Positions 23,007 to 35,900 are shown, counted from the first letter of the stretch. The stretch: DNA of 64,000 nt from Blattamonas nauphoetae (GCA_033064195.1 JARBJD010000008.1:638368-702367); one strand, 5' to 3'. A program made the numbers and translations. Notes: generated from the letters alone by a model not told the origin.

Positions 23007-23022
23007 TTAACACAAATTGAAA

Positions 23023-24336
23023 ATGACCTCAAAACTTGATGGTGCTATCCCTCCTGGATGTTTGTCTATTATGCAATGATCACTGGTTTTTCTCTTCTTT
23101 CATCTCTTTGTTGTTCATGCTTCAGATTCAAAACCCAAAAAGATCAATGAAGGAGCCTTTGGACAAGTTCTAAAAGTCTCACATGAATGGAGTGGAGTGG
23201 AATATGCGGTGAAGGTGCTGCCAATGCTGAAAAAAGGAGATAATGAACGAATTTCTCGTGAAGTTGAGATGTTGACTCGTTTTGCTCATACTCGGATTGT
23301 TCATCTTCATGAGTCGATTGATATGGGAGGATATCAGGCGATTGTGATGGAACTTGGACATCGAAGTCTGAAGAATCTGATCTTGGAATATGAGAAACGA
23401 TATGAATTGATTCCTCTTCCTGTTTGTCTCTTCTTGTTTCCTCATTCTCTGATGTTTGGATGAATTTTGCTTTTTCTTGTTGTTATATTGTTATGGATGT
23501 GTTTTCAGTTGACAGTGATGATTCTGGTTGACATTTGCGAGGGACTTCTGTGGATGCACACTCACTCGTCGGGATCAACAGCTCATGGTGATCTGAAGCC
23601 AGAGAATGTTCTTCTCCGCCCGAACAATCGGGCCTTTTTGTGTTTGTTTGCTTTGATTCCTTTGAAACGTGATTTTTCTGACTTCAGGTGATCTTGGTGG
23701 TTCAGCTCCTTTGGATCAACAACTGACATTAACGATTGGAGAAATGGGTACATTCGAGTACAACTCACCCGAACGAGCGATGGACAGCAAAGGAACAGCA
23801 ACACCAGCGAGTGATGTTTGGTCGCTTGGAGTTCTGGCATATCGGATGGTGACTGGGAAATCACTGTTTGACGGACTGCATCTACTTCAGATGAGTGTGG
23901 CACTTCACACATTCGACGAAACCAGAGTCCCAACCGCAATTCCATCGCAGATTCGAGAAGTCCTTCTGAAGATGTTGGAACCAGTTCGATTTCCTCTTTC
24001 ATCTTCAAGCAATCTATCATTTATTATTTTTTTGAACTATTTCTCTCAGAACGTGGCGCTTCGAGCAACAACAGCGGCTCTTTTGGAAGGAGGTCTTTTG
24101 GAGCGAATGCTTGGCCCAGAAACGCCTCTGTCGAAAATGAAGAACTTTCAACTTGCGACTCAAGTGAACGAGATCAAACAATCGTTGTCTGATGTGAAAT
24201 TCAAGGAGAAGACAATCAAACTGGAGATGGAGAAACAGAAGCTGTTGGAAGAGACCAAAGAACTCGAACGAAAACTGATATCGCTTCAGATGACACTAAA
24301 ACAGACTTGTGATCGAAATATTGAATTGGAGAAGGA
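23023..24336 (+). CDS. Protein kinase with coiled coil (5' half of a kinase/SPRY gene)
   Basis: Five exons are inferred: 23023-23059, 23126-23421, 23509-23641, 23688-23983 and 24050 onward. The introns are 66, 87, 46 and 66 nt (three donors GTTTGT, one GTTCGA) and all phases match. Kinase motifs in order: glycine loop INEGAFGQV, lysine in YAVKVL, catalytic loop HGDLKPENVLL (HGD instead of HRD), CDLGGS in place of DFG, SPE, then DVWSLGVLAYRM. The key Lys, catalytic Asp, Asn and metal-binding Asp are present, so it is probably active; an HRD Arg is lacking. A long coiled coil follows (LEMEKQKLLEETKELERKL). The coding sequence runs into the element at 24337-28902. The SPRY half (28903-32677) lies beyond it on the same strand. 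Confidence 0.8.
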
Positions 24337-24418
24337 GGAGCTCTCTTACCAGTCGCTCCTCACAAACCTTAGCTCCCACTCCATTGAGATAAGGTCCATG
24401 AAGTGGCCCACAGGTCCT
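24337..24418 (+). repeat. Left inverted terminal repeat of the DIRS-type element
   Basis: Bases 24337-24389 are complementary to the first half of the internal region (28581-28633). Bases 24372-24418 are complementary to the right end (28838-28884). Confidence 0.8.
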
Positions 24419-27400
24419 TTCAAAACAAATTGATCCAACTATCCCTGGTTTTTGGTTCATGCCACGCATTGAACACCAACGAATGATCCCTAAACACATG
24501 CCTTTTGGCATCGTGCAAGTTATTATTCAAGAATTCAAGATTTTCGGTGACAGTGATTCAGTCGACTCTACCTTGGCTCCGAATCGTTTTATGACATCCG
24601 TCTCGCACACCACTCAATAATCCAGTACGCAATCAACATATCAGACTTCACCGAAAATGGAAACAGTCACTAGAAAGCACGAAACAGTGCTCACAATGTC
24701 GGAGAAAGAATCATCAAGTTCATCTTCCTCAAGTGATTACAGGCATAGTGCATCTGCATACGACACTATTCAATGGAAGAAGAAATGCAACAAAGTTAAC
24801 AGAAGCGAAGATATACCATATTTCACCGAAATATCTCCACCATCAAGATGAAGGTAACTCTCTGTGGGAACCCTCACATCGCGGGGAGTTATTCTAGAAT
24901 TCATGGCTGATCGGTTGATAACATCCGAATGCGGAAATAAGCGGGCGGTACCCTTGAATTGAACTCTCACAGCTGTTGTTGCGAATGACGAGAACTGTGA
25001 CGTCTTACAGGTCCGGCTCACCATAGATACATCACTCAGCGCCTTTCTCAGTTGAGATGACAGCCGACAGACTCAAGAGATTCGAAGCAGGACATTTTTC
25101 CATGTCGAAGTGACATCAAGCCTTTTCCACCCGTCTCTCAGATCTCATCAGTCTTGTGGGGCAGAGGCTCATTCTGGGAGATATTCGAGGCAGTTGCACA
25201 TCTTCCGGTAACGTTCATGACATCACTACACCCTGAAGGAGTTCCCTGAGTCGCCCAACTCCTTGTCCGATGTACATGAGTGCAACCTCGTCATGTGGAA
25301 CCCAAGTATCATCATATGTCAAGGATTAGTCAAGAATCGTCCTGTCTTCATAAAGGCGGTCCGTACATCGTATCTCTAGCCCAGTTGACAGTACAAGTTT
25401 TGCCAAGTATTTCATCGATAAGAATCATTACACTCGGTGTGACTCAGGAACTTAACCGTGGAATCATCAAATAGAAGTGGTGAACACCACCGAAATTGGG
25501 ATCGACCAGGCGAGGAAGGAGTTAATTGTCTTCATCCTCTGAACACCGTCCACATTCGGATGAGGGTGGTTTTGACGTTGACGAACAGGGTTACAAAGTG
25601 ATGGGCAACGTCGAATACGTATTCAGCAGCATAAAATCGACGACACAGACGTCTGGGAGAGCACATCCTAACAGTTCTACAAGAATAGAATATATTTCCG
25701 CAGACGACCAGACCCGGTTTGTTTATGATAGATGTGGGGTAAGCAACCACAAATCCTGTCGGGAAGGATTTGAGACAGGAATATCCCTAACCAAGGCGAA
25801 TACGACTGACGCTTGTTTTAGTACATCGAAGTGGACTCGATGATGAGCTAAGAGGGAAGAACATCAAACTGATGCAGTTCTACAAGAATAGAACCAATTC
25901 GCGACGGATAACCCGATTCGCATTGTCCACAGCGTATTCACAGATCAACATGCCCATCTCCTAACCACCACCTCATCACCCTCTCCCCAAACACAAGTAG
26001 CTCTGTAGCGCTCATAAAGTTGTTTCCACTCCCCACATTACAGTTCAGACCAGCTTTTCTGCCTCCTAACCACCGCACAGAAACCGAGTGGAGTTTGGAT
26101 GTCCCCTTCAACCCATCCGCCTTCCAACAGTCTTGAAACTATTCAACCCGCAGAATCACATGTTCCCTCTATCCTACTCTCGTCCGGGAACGTTCTTGGG
26201 GAACATGACGCAGAAGAACAATGTTAATCGTCGGAAGGAGCGTGAATTCCGAGAGGATGATAGAATCCAATCCACTCACTGTCGCTGAACAGGGAGACAC
26301 ATTCGGTGGAGTGAGTCAGAAGTCGTTGGAATCTCTCCGTTGTCAAGAGGCGGTTCAATCGTGCGAGATTCGGAGCAGAATGAATCGAAGAAGAGGAGGA
26401 ACAGTACAACCTCCGCATCAAGAATATCTCAGGTTCACAGTATCGTCATCAAAGTTTACGTCATCACTCAGCCAGGTCGAAGCAGTGAAGACCAACAATG
26501 GGGATGGGGAGTCGTTGGTGTCTGCGAAGCCGTTGGAATTGGAAGAGCGAATGAAGCGAATCCAGAATTACGAATGGCCCTTTCTCTGTTCAACGTGGAA
26601 GAGAAAGTCGACCAACTTCTCATCATCATTTGGAAGCTCTCTCTTCAGCGCGTTGAATCGTTCCACCATCCCGGCCAGCTCTATTCCAACGTTTGGCAAG
26701 CAGAACGACGAGCAGCAACTCCATCTTTATGCTCTTCAAATACATTCACAAGACCAGACTCCATCCAGTCATCTCCTCCCTTCCCTAATTCAACTCCATC
26801 CAGGATTGCGCCGAATATAGGCGAAGTAATGACACAAAACTTCTCTTCCGTTCATCCTCTAACCGTTCTCCTCGGGCGAGAACTTGGATTTAGGCGAGTG
26901 AACATCAAGGATTTTCGGATGGAATGGTCCACGAACAGGTACCAGGAATGAAGATTGAGAAGCTCCGAGTCGAAGTCGTTGATGAAGGTGCGACTGGAAG
27001 TATAAGAGATCCTTCCTCACTCTCACAGCTGCAGAATCGTTTCAACTGGAAGGGATACAAGCTTGCATTCGATGAAGCCTTCCACCACATCTCGAGTCGA
27101 ACTAAACTCGATGGTTTATTCTAGAAATCATTGAGCGAAACGTTCTGGAAGCATGAAGGTCAGCAGAGATTCGCCAGGTGACGGGACTCCAGACAATCGT
27201 CTATTTACGGAAACAAGCATCGAGACTCGGTCCCCATTCAGCGCATGATAATGAACAAGACAATAGCGTTGAAGAGATCGGAGTTCAAACAAGAAGCAAC
27301 CACTCAGTGATTGTGGATTTAGATCTTTCTTCAGATCGGCATCTCTTCTCTCTCACACGTCCACACCATCTCAATCAACAGTGTTGATCGTATCCCAGCC

Positions 27401-28580
27401 CATGATGAGTTTATCCAGCGTCGCCCCTTGGCGATGACCACATTCATCCCATATCTTCTCTCTCTCGATATTCTCGTTCAGATCGTCCTCAGCAGACGAC
27501 AGACTCTCCATTTCCTAATCTCGAGGTTCTCACTTAATCGACAGCCGTTCCCGCCAAGCAATCAACCGCGTGTCGCTTTGGCGCGCTTCTGCCACTCCAC
27601 AGCACAAGACGAACGTGGCTGAATCTGGAAACGAGCGAAGCTCATTCATCGACGAACCAGTCATTATATCTCCGCATCCAAAGTATCATGGGTATCCATG
27701 GACGAATATTGAACGTGGTAGATGCACACGACCTCATCGGTCACCATTCAGTGTTTCAGATGGTCGTGATCCAACTCATGTCAGCGAAAGGGCACAAAGC
27801 CGCTCAACCGCCACATATCCTCTCTTCGCACGACACTTGCTGTTCGATGGCTGGTTTTCAGTTCTCGTCAACTTACTATTCGAATGTTGTGTCATCCACG
27901 AACAAGACGAGGGGAATACCACAGGAGAACTCTCGTCAGCTCATCCAGAAACTTCTCGAAAACAAACTCAGTGCAACAAAGTGGGATGATCTCTCGCTTG
28001 AGATCCTTCCACTCGTAATTGGAATGCAGTTCGTCCGACAACTTCGTGAAGGTCACGACCTCGAAACGCAGCTTCTATTCCACCAGCAGCCATCGGAAGA
28101 TGACAACATCATCACGTCGATGATCGAATATCTGCATTATCTCTCCCAGTTCCTCACGAATGTCCTCAATCAGCGGTAGACTGAGAAGAATACACTTTCC
28201 GATTGTCTGGGACGAGATAGGTCATGCATGTCACGATCTTCACGCGTGCCTTGACTGGAACCATCAACAAAGACTCACATATTGGCAGTCGACACAGCTT
28301 TCCCTGTCTCGATTGATACTGCCACACCGTTCGAACTGTAAGTGAGTGGTCCAGCCTCGTCAGCCAAGTCGTATTTGGTTGTACACTGTCAGATCCGTCA
28401 CTGAATCAGGAGGGACCACACCAAATCACGATGACAGCCACGGATCGTGGAGTCACGGTCCAACAATGCAGTCATCATGTTCCACATCGATGGGTGATTC
28501 ACTCAACAGATATGCCTTTTCATTTTATTCAACTCTCTGTTTCGTCTGTTCGTTCGATAGTAATCGCTGTTCTGTTCAAC

Positions 28581-28657
28581 TCTCAATGGAGTGGGAGCTA
28601 AGGTTTGTGAGGAGCGACTGGTAAGAGAGCTCCTCTTACACAAACCGAAGCTCCCAC
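28581..28657. repeat. Internal complementary region (ICR)
   Basis: Two abutting halves: 28581-28633 matches the left end in reverse complement, and 28633-28657 (CTCTTACACAAACCGAAGCT and on) matches the right end. A DIRS replication intermediate is thought to be circularised on such a template. Confidence 0.75.
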
Positions 28658-28837
28658 GAGTTTCCCAACCTGTCATCCTGATTTGCCCGGCCCCTGTTGC
28701 CTTTGCTCCCATTCCCGTCGCGCAAGCGGCAGTTTCTTCGATCATTGGTACGCCCTGATTGAAGAAAAAGAAGTGATATTGCTTATAAATGTAATTAAAT
28801 TGGATCATTATTATTGTTGAATTACCATTTGTCCCTC

Positions 28838-28902
28838 AGGACCTGTGGGCCACTTCATGGACCTTATCTCAATGGAGTGGGAGCTTCGGTTTGTGTAAGA
28901 AG
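28838..28902 (-). repeat. Right inverted terminal repeat of the DIRS-type element
   Basis: Begins AGGACCTGTGGGCCACTTCA and ends GAGCTTCGGTTTGTGTAAGA, the latter containing the shared terminal motif GAGCNNNGGTTTGT. Confidence 0.8.
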
Positions 28903-31900
28903 AGATATTTGAACAAGACCTACAGCTCTTCACCACAAACTCCATCCCGATCCCTCTCTCTCATAAAGTCAGAATTCGTTCACAGGAAATGGACATGCCT
29001 GTCCTCCAGTTTTACCAGGGTTGGACGTTTGATACTGGTGGAAGATCACATTTTAAGATTTCTGACACTACAATCACTCGAACCGGTGTTGACAAGGACC
29101 AAAACTGGAGTACAACGCTTTTCGATCAACCAATCTCGGAAGGAGTGGTGTCTGTTGCCATAACAATTCTTGCCATTCCAGAGGCCGACAGTTTGTCTCT
29201 CTCTTTTGGAAAGTGTTCAGAATCAGAAGAGGGATTGATGGTCGGACTCGTCGATGCTCTCTCAAGGACGATTAGCAACAATGATCAACTAGGCGACGAT
29301 TTTCCAAGTGTGTTCTCCTCACTCGAGTCCTTTTCTTCTCGTTTCATCAGGTTCCATCGCTCTCGCTCCAAAACATGGAAATCTCCATCTGAAGCTTCCG
29401 TCCACCGCACAATCCGAGCAAATAATCCCCATCACTGGGGGATGAGTGAATGCGATCAAGTGGCGTTGGAGGTCGACATGGACGCGAGACCCCGCACCGC
29501 TGTGTTCATCATCAACGGAAATGTGCCCATCACGTTTGTGTCTGGTCTGCCTCCCTCGATCCGATTTGGGGTGTGTCGTTCGCCATCCTCATTTTCGCTT
29601 CTCTTCAGTTATCGATGAAGAACGAAGGAGTTTCAGTTCGTTTTGATGGAATATCTCGCCTGAAACAAGCGACACCACTGCGAAGAGTCAACGAGATCAA
29701 GTGGAATGCTGATGAGTTGAGCGACAGTGAGGACATGTACATGAATGGAATGCGATCCAGCGTTCTGACTGTCCAAACACAGATGCCGTCGCTCCTCTTC
29801 TCAGAACCCATCACCGAAGGAATTGTGGCCATCTCGTTCACCTATCTCGTAACGAGCTGGTGGAATGATTCATCTTTCTTCGGTCTGATGGATGGGACAA
29901 TGCCGATTCTCGAAATAGGCGAGCGGTTCGGAAGTCTCAATGGTGTGTCACACTCGCCTCTCTTCTGATATCATCTCTCATCTCACTTTTGTCGCATGTC
30001 GTGCCCTTGCATTCTCCAATTGTTAGGCTCAATCGGCATCTCTCCAGCGGGGAAACTGTTTTATTTAGCGTCGGATGGACCAAAATCTATCTCTGGTTCT
30101 TCGCGAATCGACAATTGTGAACCATTGGTCGTAGAAATCAACATGGACTCGAATCCTCGCACAGCCCAGTTCTTCGTCAGCAGGGAGCCAGCTACAGCTG
30201 TTGTTGTTGATCTTCCCGAATCCGTTCGAGTCGGAGTGTGTTGTCCATCCATTCCAGTTTCTCATCGCTTCTGTCCTTATTTCGCCTCTTTTGTCCACAC
30301 TCACTCTTTTCTTCCCTCTCCATCTCAGTTCTCAGCAATGATTCCCGGAATGCAATTTCGTTTCGATCGAATCACCAATCTCAACAGAGACAGCCCCATC
30401 ACAGAACAGATGACAGTTCTTGAATGGCCAACAGTCAAACAGCTCCAAGCGACACAATCTGAGAAGGATTCTGCAACGATTGATGAAGCAAAAATGCTTG
30501 ACTCAGAAAGAAGGGAGGGTAAGGACTCTACAGAAGAAGACAGAATCGACGAGAACGTCAGTGATGAGAAAACGAGGAGAGAGAATAATGGCATTCACAA
30601 TGACAAGTCACCACACGATTTCAACAAAGCAAACGATGCCACAGTTGATGGAGGAGAAGTTGCGGATGAAGAAATCGACCACTCATCGAAACAGATGATG
30701 AACCAAGCACAAAATGATGAAGATTCTGAAGGCGATTCTGAAGACAACACAAATGAAGAGAAGAGTCAATCAGAGAATGATAGTGACAACGAGGATGATG
30801 CAGCAGATGTCGAAAAGAAGAGAAGACAACTGTCAACGATGAAGTTGCCTGAACTTCTCTTCACAGACAAGTCACATTTTATCATTCGAAACCATGTTCT
30901 GACTCGGACAGAAAAAGGGACAGACAAGAAAGGAAGAACCAGGCCGAGCACAGTTCTGTTTTCCGAGCCAATTACGAAAGGCGTCGTTTCAGTCACATTC
31001 GTTGTGGTCACACTCACAGAATCGATGGGTCTGTCTCATCTCTCTCTTCATTGTCTGCAGGGCAAGACGGGTTCATCAATTTCGGGATTCTCGACTCATC
31101 TCTTGCTGTTCCTCGACTTGGCAAGATTTTGGGGAAGAATATGAAACGTATGTTGTTCCGTTCGGTCATTTCAGTCAATTCTCACTCTTCATCCTCAGAT
31201 TCTGTTGCTCTCTCGACTTGGGGAGATATTCATCTTTGCAATCAAGACCAACTGCGCAGAGATTGTTGTTCTTCTCTCTCCAAGAACGATCCCGTTGTGA
31301 TGGAAGTGGACATGGACTCAACTCCACGAACTGTCCAATTCTTCAAAAACGGAAAGGCTGGGAGATGTTACGTGTCTGGTATTCCTGAATCTGTGAGATT
31401 TGGTGTTTGTCTTCTCTTCATATAAATCCACACTCGTTCAGTTCTCTCTTGTTGGGATGGGAACCTCACTCGAAATCGTTGGCATCATCCACTGCACTCA
31501 GCCAACACCTCTGACAGACAAGATGAAGGAGATCAAATGGACTGACACCGAACAGTTGCTTCAGGAACGAGAAAAAAGTCAGAATCAACCGATTCGGAGA
31601 GAAGCCGATGGATTGATGCCCGCTCTCCTCTTCAGAAATCCGGAACACTTCAAGATTGAGGAGAATGTGATCACTCGCACGGCGTTCGACTCCGATGGAC
31701 TCAACTCGCCTTTCAGCACAGTGCTGCTGGATATACCGCAGTCTTTGACGTTCAAGTGTGTCACCATCACCATCCTCGCCCTTCCTCAAACTGAAAGTTT
31801 GGTGCCCTTTCTGTGATTACGTTCAGGTTCGTGTGGAGTTGTGACGTTTGGCTGTCAATCGGGAGGATCCCATGTTCACAAAAGTCCAAAAGGACTCGGA

Positions 31901-32677
31901 TTTGGATGTAAATGTCTACACTCATTCATTCCTCTGATTTCACAACTTTCACCCTGTGTTGCATTTTCACTCACTCCTTTCAGCGTCATTTGCACTCTGC
32001 TCACTCGATGGAATGATTCACTGCGTGGATAGGAATGTCCATTCCAAAACCTGTCACGTTCCACTCCAAGTTGGAGACGAAGTACTCCTTCAGGTGAATA
32101 CATATTCACAACAAGACATCTCTCGCTTCTTTGTGAACGAGAGGCCTGGACGGAACGACATTTCTTATTTCAGCACGAGTTTGACGATTGGAGTCTGTTC
32201 ATTCTGATTCTCTCATCATCTTCTTTTTTGTCACTCCTCTTTCAGCTCTCTCTCGCCGGAGCAGGCACTTCCATCCGAATTGATGCCTTCTCAGAACCCA
32301 ACCAAACATCACGAGATGACTCTGACATCGCTGATCTCACTGAGACCAATGAAGCACAAGATAGTGACAAAGCAACGACATTGACAGAAGTGACGACGAT
32401 TGCTGAAACGACGGAAGAACACACTCTCCTTTCAGCGTCAGAACAAGTTTCCCAACAACCGCAATGTGAAGAAGATTCCAGACCAGCTCAACATGTCAAG
32501 TCTGAACCCAAACAACCTCCGGCACTCCCGCCGAAAGTGCCAGCTCGAGATCATCCTTCTTACCAGCCGTTCTTTGAGAAACTGAAAGGTGGGAAGAAGG
32601 CTGTTTTCTTAGCCCCGGAAATGAGGGTGAAAGGACTGAATCCAGAAGCACTGTCAGATCATGACATGCTCGTTTAA
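28903..32677 (+). CDS. Multi-SPRY protein with C-terminal WASHC3 (CCDC53)-like motif (3' half of the kinase gene)
   Basis: Exons give about four SPRY-like repeats (markers: ALEVDMDARPRTAVFIING, VVEINMDSNPRTAQFF, VMEVDMDSTPRTVQFFKNG and VLLQVNTYSQQDISRFFVN). Repeats 2 and 3 are separated by an acidic linker (30450-30830). Introns inferred: 29308-29350, 29571-29608, 29943-30026, 30236-30328, 31029-31060, 31148-31198, 31405-31441, 31797-31826, 31908-31983 and 32193-32245 (30-93 nt). The end has a Pro-rich PPALPPKVPARD, then YQPFFEKLKGGKKAVFLAPE and KGLNPEAL. This resembles the conserved motif of WASH-complex subunit CCDC53 and of formin-like proteins. A one-base frame change near 29430, next to a GGGGG run, interrupts repeat 1. 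With the upstream half this is a kinase/coiled-coil/SPRY protein. A link to actin is only suggested by the motif. Confidence 0.75.
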
Positions 32678-32898
32678 AGTGTCATCACATTTGCCGTTGG
32701 ACTGTTTTGATTCTATTATTATCATTCATAACATTGGTGAGCTTTTCTTCGTTTGAATCCCTTAGTCGCATAATGTTTATGAAATCTCTGTGAAAGCAAT
32801 AAAGAGGAGATATCTGAAGATGAAACAACGAGATCCTATTGAAACGAACCTTTAGCTGGAAAAAATGTGTTCGTGGAGTAATCAAAAATAATACGATG

Positions 32899-32911
32899 AA
32901 AGGGTGTGATC
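32899..32911 (+). promoter_or_regulatory. AAAGGGYRYGATC upstream motif
   Basis: Exact consensus AAAGGGTGTGATC, ending 58 bp before the ATG at 32970 of the RBH gene. Confidence 0.6.
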
Positions 32912-32969
32912 TCTCTTCATCGATCGTTCTTCACTCGGATTGAGGCTCGATCATTCGTCGTTTCAAATA

Positions 32970-35900
32970 ATGATCCCACTTTCGCTTGTTTTATGTCTCT
33001 TTCCATACACTTTCGCGATCAATATCAATTCACTTCTACCAGAAAGTCTCACCTCACTTTCGAACACCATTTCAAACTCAACAGACCTGACACCGAGTGA
33101 ATATAAACATATATCCATCCCAGAAGGAACATACGTTGGGGACAACTTGGAAATCACACACAGATGTCTTGAGGTGACTGGATGTCATTCGCTCGAAAAA
33201 ACCTCTCCCGAAACCCAAATTATCCCATCCCATTCAACCAACACAAACACCAACGAGGATACTGGTTATTTTCAAACAGAAGTTTGAAAATTGCATGTTC
33301 TCCTTGACAAACTCAACACTGTCGTTGAAATGGATGGACTTTTCACTGATCGACAATTCTGCCGAAGGAAGACCACAGAAGAACGAAGCAAGAGCACCAA
33401 GGCTGGCAATTGTTTCAAGCAGCATGCTGACGATATCTTCAAGCGGAATTGAAGTATCGCCTTGGACAAGTGCGATTGTGATTTCTGGATCTCGATTGGA
33501 GGAATCAGGAAGAGAATCGTCAGTTGTGATTTCGAAGAGCTTGCTGTGGAATGAAGTTGGGTCGATGCGTGGTGTTGTTGAAACATCGTCATTTCCTTCG
33601 ATTGGAGGGTCAGTTTCGGTGTCGATTGTTGGATGCTCGTTTGACTCTTCTCGGATTCTGGGAAATGACGGGATTGGCCTCTCACTGACCCGAACACCTC
33701 GAAAGAATGTGGAATCGGTTGGAAGACTGTCGTCATCGCTGATTGGGTGCTCATTTGTGAACATGAGTTCGATTGGGTCTTCCCACCTGCCACGCCTTCG
33801 GCATTTGGATCAGAAGATGTTGGGATATGTTGTATCGCTGACAAGCTCGCATTTGTCAGGATCGACGATTCGAGACGTGAACACTGGAGGCTCTGTTTTG
33901 TGCTCGAATTCTTCCTTCTCCTCCCTCCCCTCCTCCCCTGTCACAGAATCCAACGAAGAACCATTACAAGGCACTATCACCAGACCTGATGGATCTCAAG
34001 GAGCATTCGCGGATGGCGTCGCTTATTTCTACTCAAACACTTCCGGAGATCAGCCGGCCTCCTTCGCCCACTGCCACTTCACCGGCGGGCGTTATTCTGG
34101 AGATCAACGCCCAGTCGCATTTTTTGATGTCATCGGCCCTGTCTCCATCGTCTCCTGCTCCTTCAAGGACTTTGCCTCAACTGTCAACACTGGGGGAGCA
34201 ATCTATTTCTACAAACCGACTCAGTTCGACCACACATGCTGAACGATCAAGTTGTCGAACGTCACGTCGTGGTCAGCCACCAAGTTTGGAGGAGCGGTGT
34301 ATGCTCGTGCTGTCGATGGTGTTCTCATCGATTCGTGCCGCTTCGAGGAGTGTTCGACAACAGATGATTTGTCGCGGGGAGGAGCGCTCTATCTTGAAGG
34401 ACTTATAACTGACAACATCCCGCACTTCGAAGTGGTTGATTGTGTTATCACAGGCTGCACCGCAACAAGGTCTGGAGCAGGTGTTCATGTGGGTGCTGCA
34501 ACATACAGTAACTCCTGGTTCCGGCTAATGTCTAATATCGCGTCAAATCAAACTTTCGAACAGTATTTCTCGACAACCCAGCAAAGTTCAGACATCTGGT
34601 TTTCAGCAATGCGGAAGGTTCGAAGCACCCAATTCCTTCTGGAAATATCAAGCCTTTTCAATGACTTTCAATTTTGGCAGTTCGGTCAAAAATCACAGTT
34701 TTGAGGAGAATTTCGCCGCTTTTTCATTCTGCATCAAACATTCACCCACGTGAATTAAGTTGACATCTACTCGATCGAGTTCATCTCGATTGGAGGTAGA
34801 CCAATGTGGAATCGCCTGTTCGTTGGAAAGAAAAACTCCATTTTTTGACCACGGTATGTTTTGGTGTGTGATTTCCGAAATAGGTAGACGTCACACATTC
34901 TAGCAAAACTCAGAAACAGATAGTATCCCTCACAACATTGACAATGCTGAAAACCGCAAGTCTCCATTTTGTTGGGTTGTCGAGAAAAACTGGTAGAAAG
35001 ATTGTCATGTCATGTCATTAGACATTAGTCGGATGTAGGAGTTACTGTATCTCGATCTGACAGTTGTCACCACGCGATTTGAACTCTGTGAGTTGACGGC
35101 AGGTTCTGCCCACACGCGTGGAGGAGGACTGAACGTGAACGGGAAGGTGACATCGACAGTGGAGGGAAGTGAGTTCATCGAATGCTCGTCCAGACACGCA
35201 GGAGGCGCGTTATTCTCTGACTATCAGGGTGTCTTCAACATCTCCGACACTCTCGTGAAGGACTGCCACTCGGGAACGACTGGCGCAATCTGCGTCTACC
35301 GAACAGGCGCTTCTGAGCCTGTTTCGTTCTCGCATGTGTACTTGGTTGGGAATTCTGTTGGTGACGACACCACTTTCTTCACTGCGGAAGTGGATTTCGG
35401 AGAGGATGCAACCAAGTTCCCTGATATTGCATTCTTGTACCCAGACTTCACTGTCGAGCCCACCATCGAATTTGAAGATTGTTTCACCACCATCACTCCT
35501 GACTCAACTGGGATGATCATGGGAAGAACGAAACTTGAGTCTGGTTTGTATGACCCAGAACGATTTTTCCATTCCGAGTTTGACAAGATTGGTCCACTTC
35601 TGACAGCGACACCAACAGCGAGAGTGAACGAAAAGACAGGAAAGATTGAGCTGGAGATGGAGGCAATGACACCACTGACATCGCAGGAATATGAAGTGAC
35701 AGTGAAAGATGAGGATGGAACAGAAACAAGATTCAGAATGTTGTTCTCGGATGGAACTGGGATTCCGGTGTCTGGATCAGAATCGAATCTGAAGTACAAC
35801 ACTGGTTACACGATCGCCTCGATTGTGGGAGTTGTTCCTCCTTCCTCTTCTTCTCGGATGACGAATGGCATCGAAGTGCCTGTCGCAGCGTGGGCCTTCA

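Larger units (their letters stand above)
24337..28902. mobile_element. DIRS-type element with inverted ends and internal complementary region; no recognisable coding interior
   Basis: A fossil or non-autonomous DIRS-like retroelement of about 4.57 kb inserted in the kinase/SPRY gene. Left end 24337-24418, right end 28838-28902. A 47-nt block (24372-24418) is the exact reverse complement of 28838-28884. An internal complementary region at 28581-28657 has two halves. The first 53 nt complement the left end (24337-24389) perfectly, and the second complements the right end. This is the diagnostic DIRS layout. The interior has only scattered short frames, with no reverse transcriptase or tyrosine recombinase visible. 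Broken as a coding element, but its ends look young. Confidence 0.7.

Noticed and set aside
26221-28179. Frames of 160-200 residues inside the first ICR element (for example one with KIEKLRVEVVDEGATGS)
   Set aside because: A passing resemblance to part of a HECT domain was considered, but no further HECT motifs follow and neighbouring frames are discontinuous. Not supported as a gene.
28628-28904. A separate 270-bp MITE with TIRs at 28633 and 28902, and similar small units at 48281-48661 and 54949-55303
   Set aside because: In all three loci the unit is the segment between the internal complementary region and the right end of a larger DIRS-type element, so it is not an independent element.
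33234-33844. Long minus-strand frames (176 and 190 residues) opposite the RBH gene, also seen at 21802-22784 and 42597-43389
   Set aside because: They are the complement of the near-identical RBH N-terminal module and recur only because that module does. Composition lacks any fold signal.
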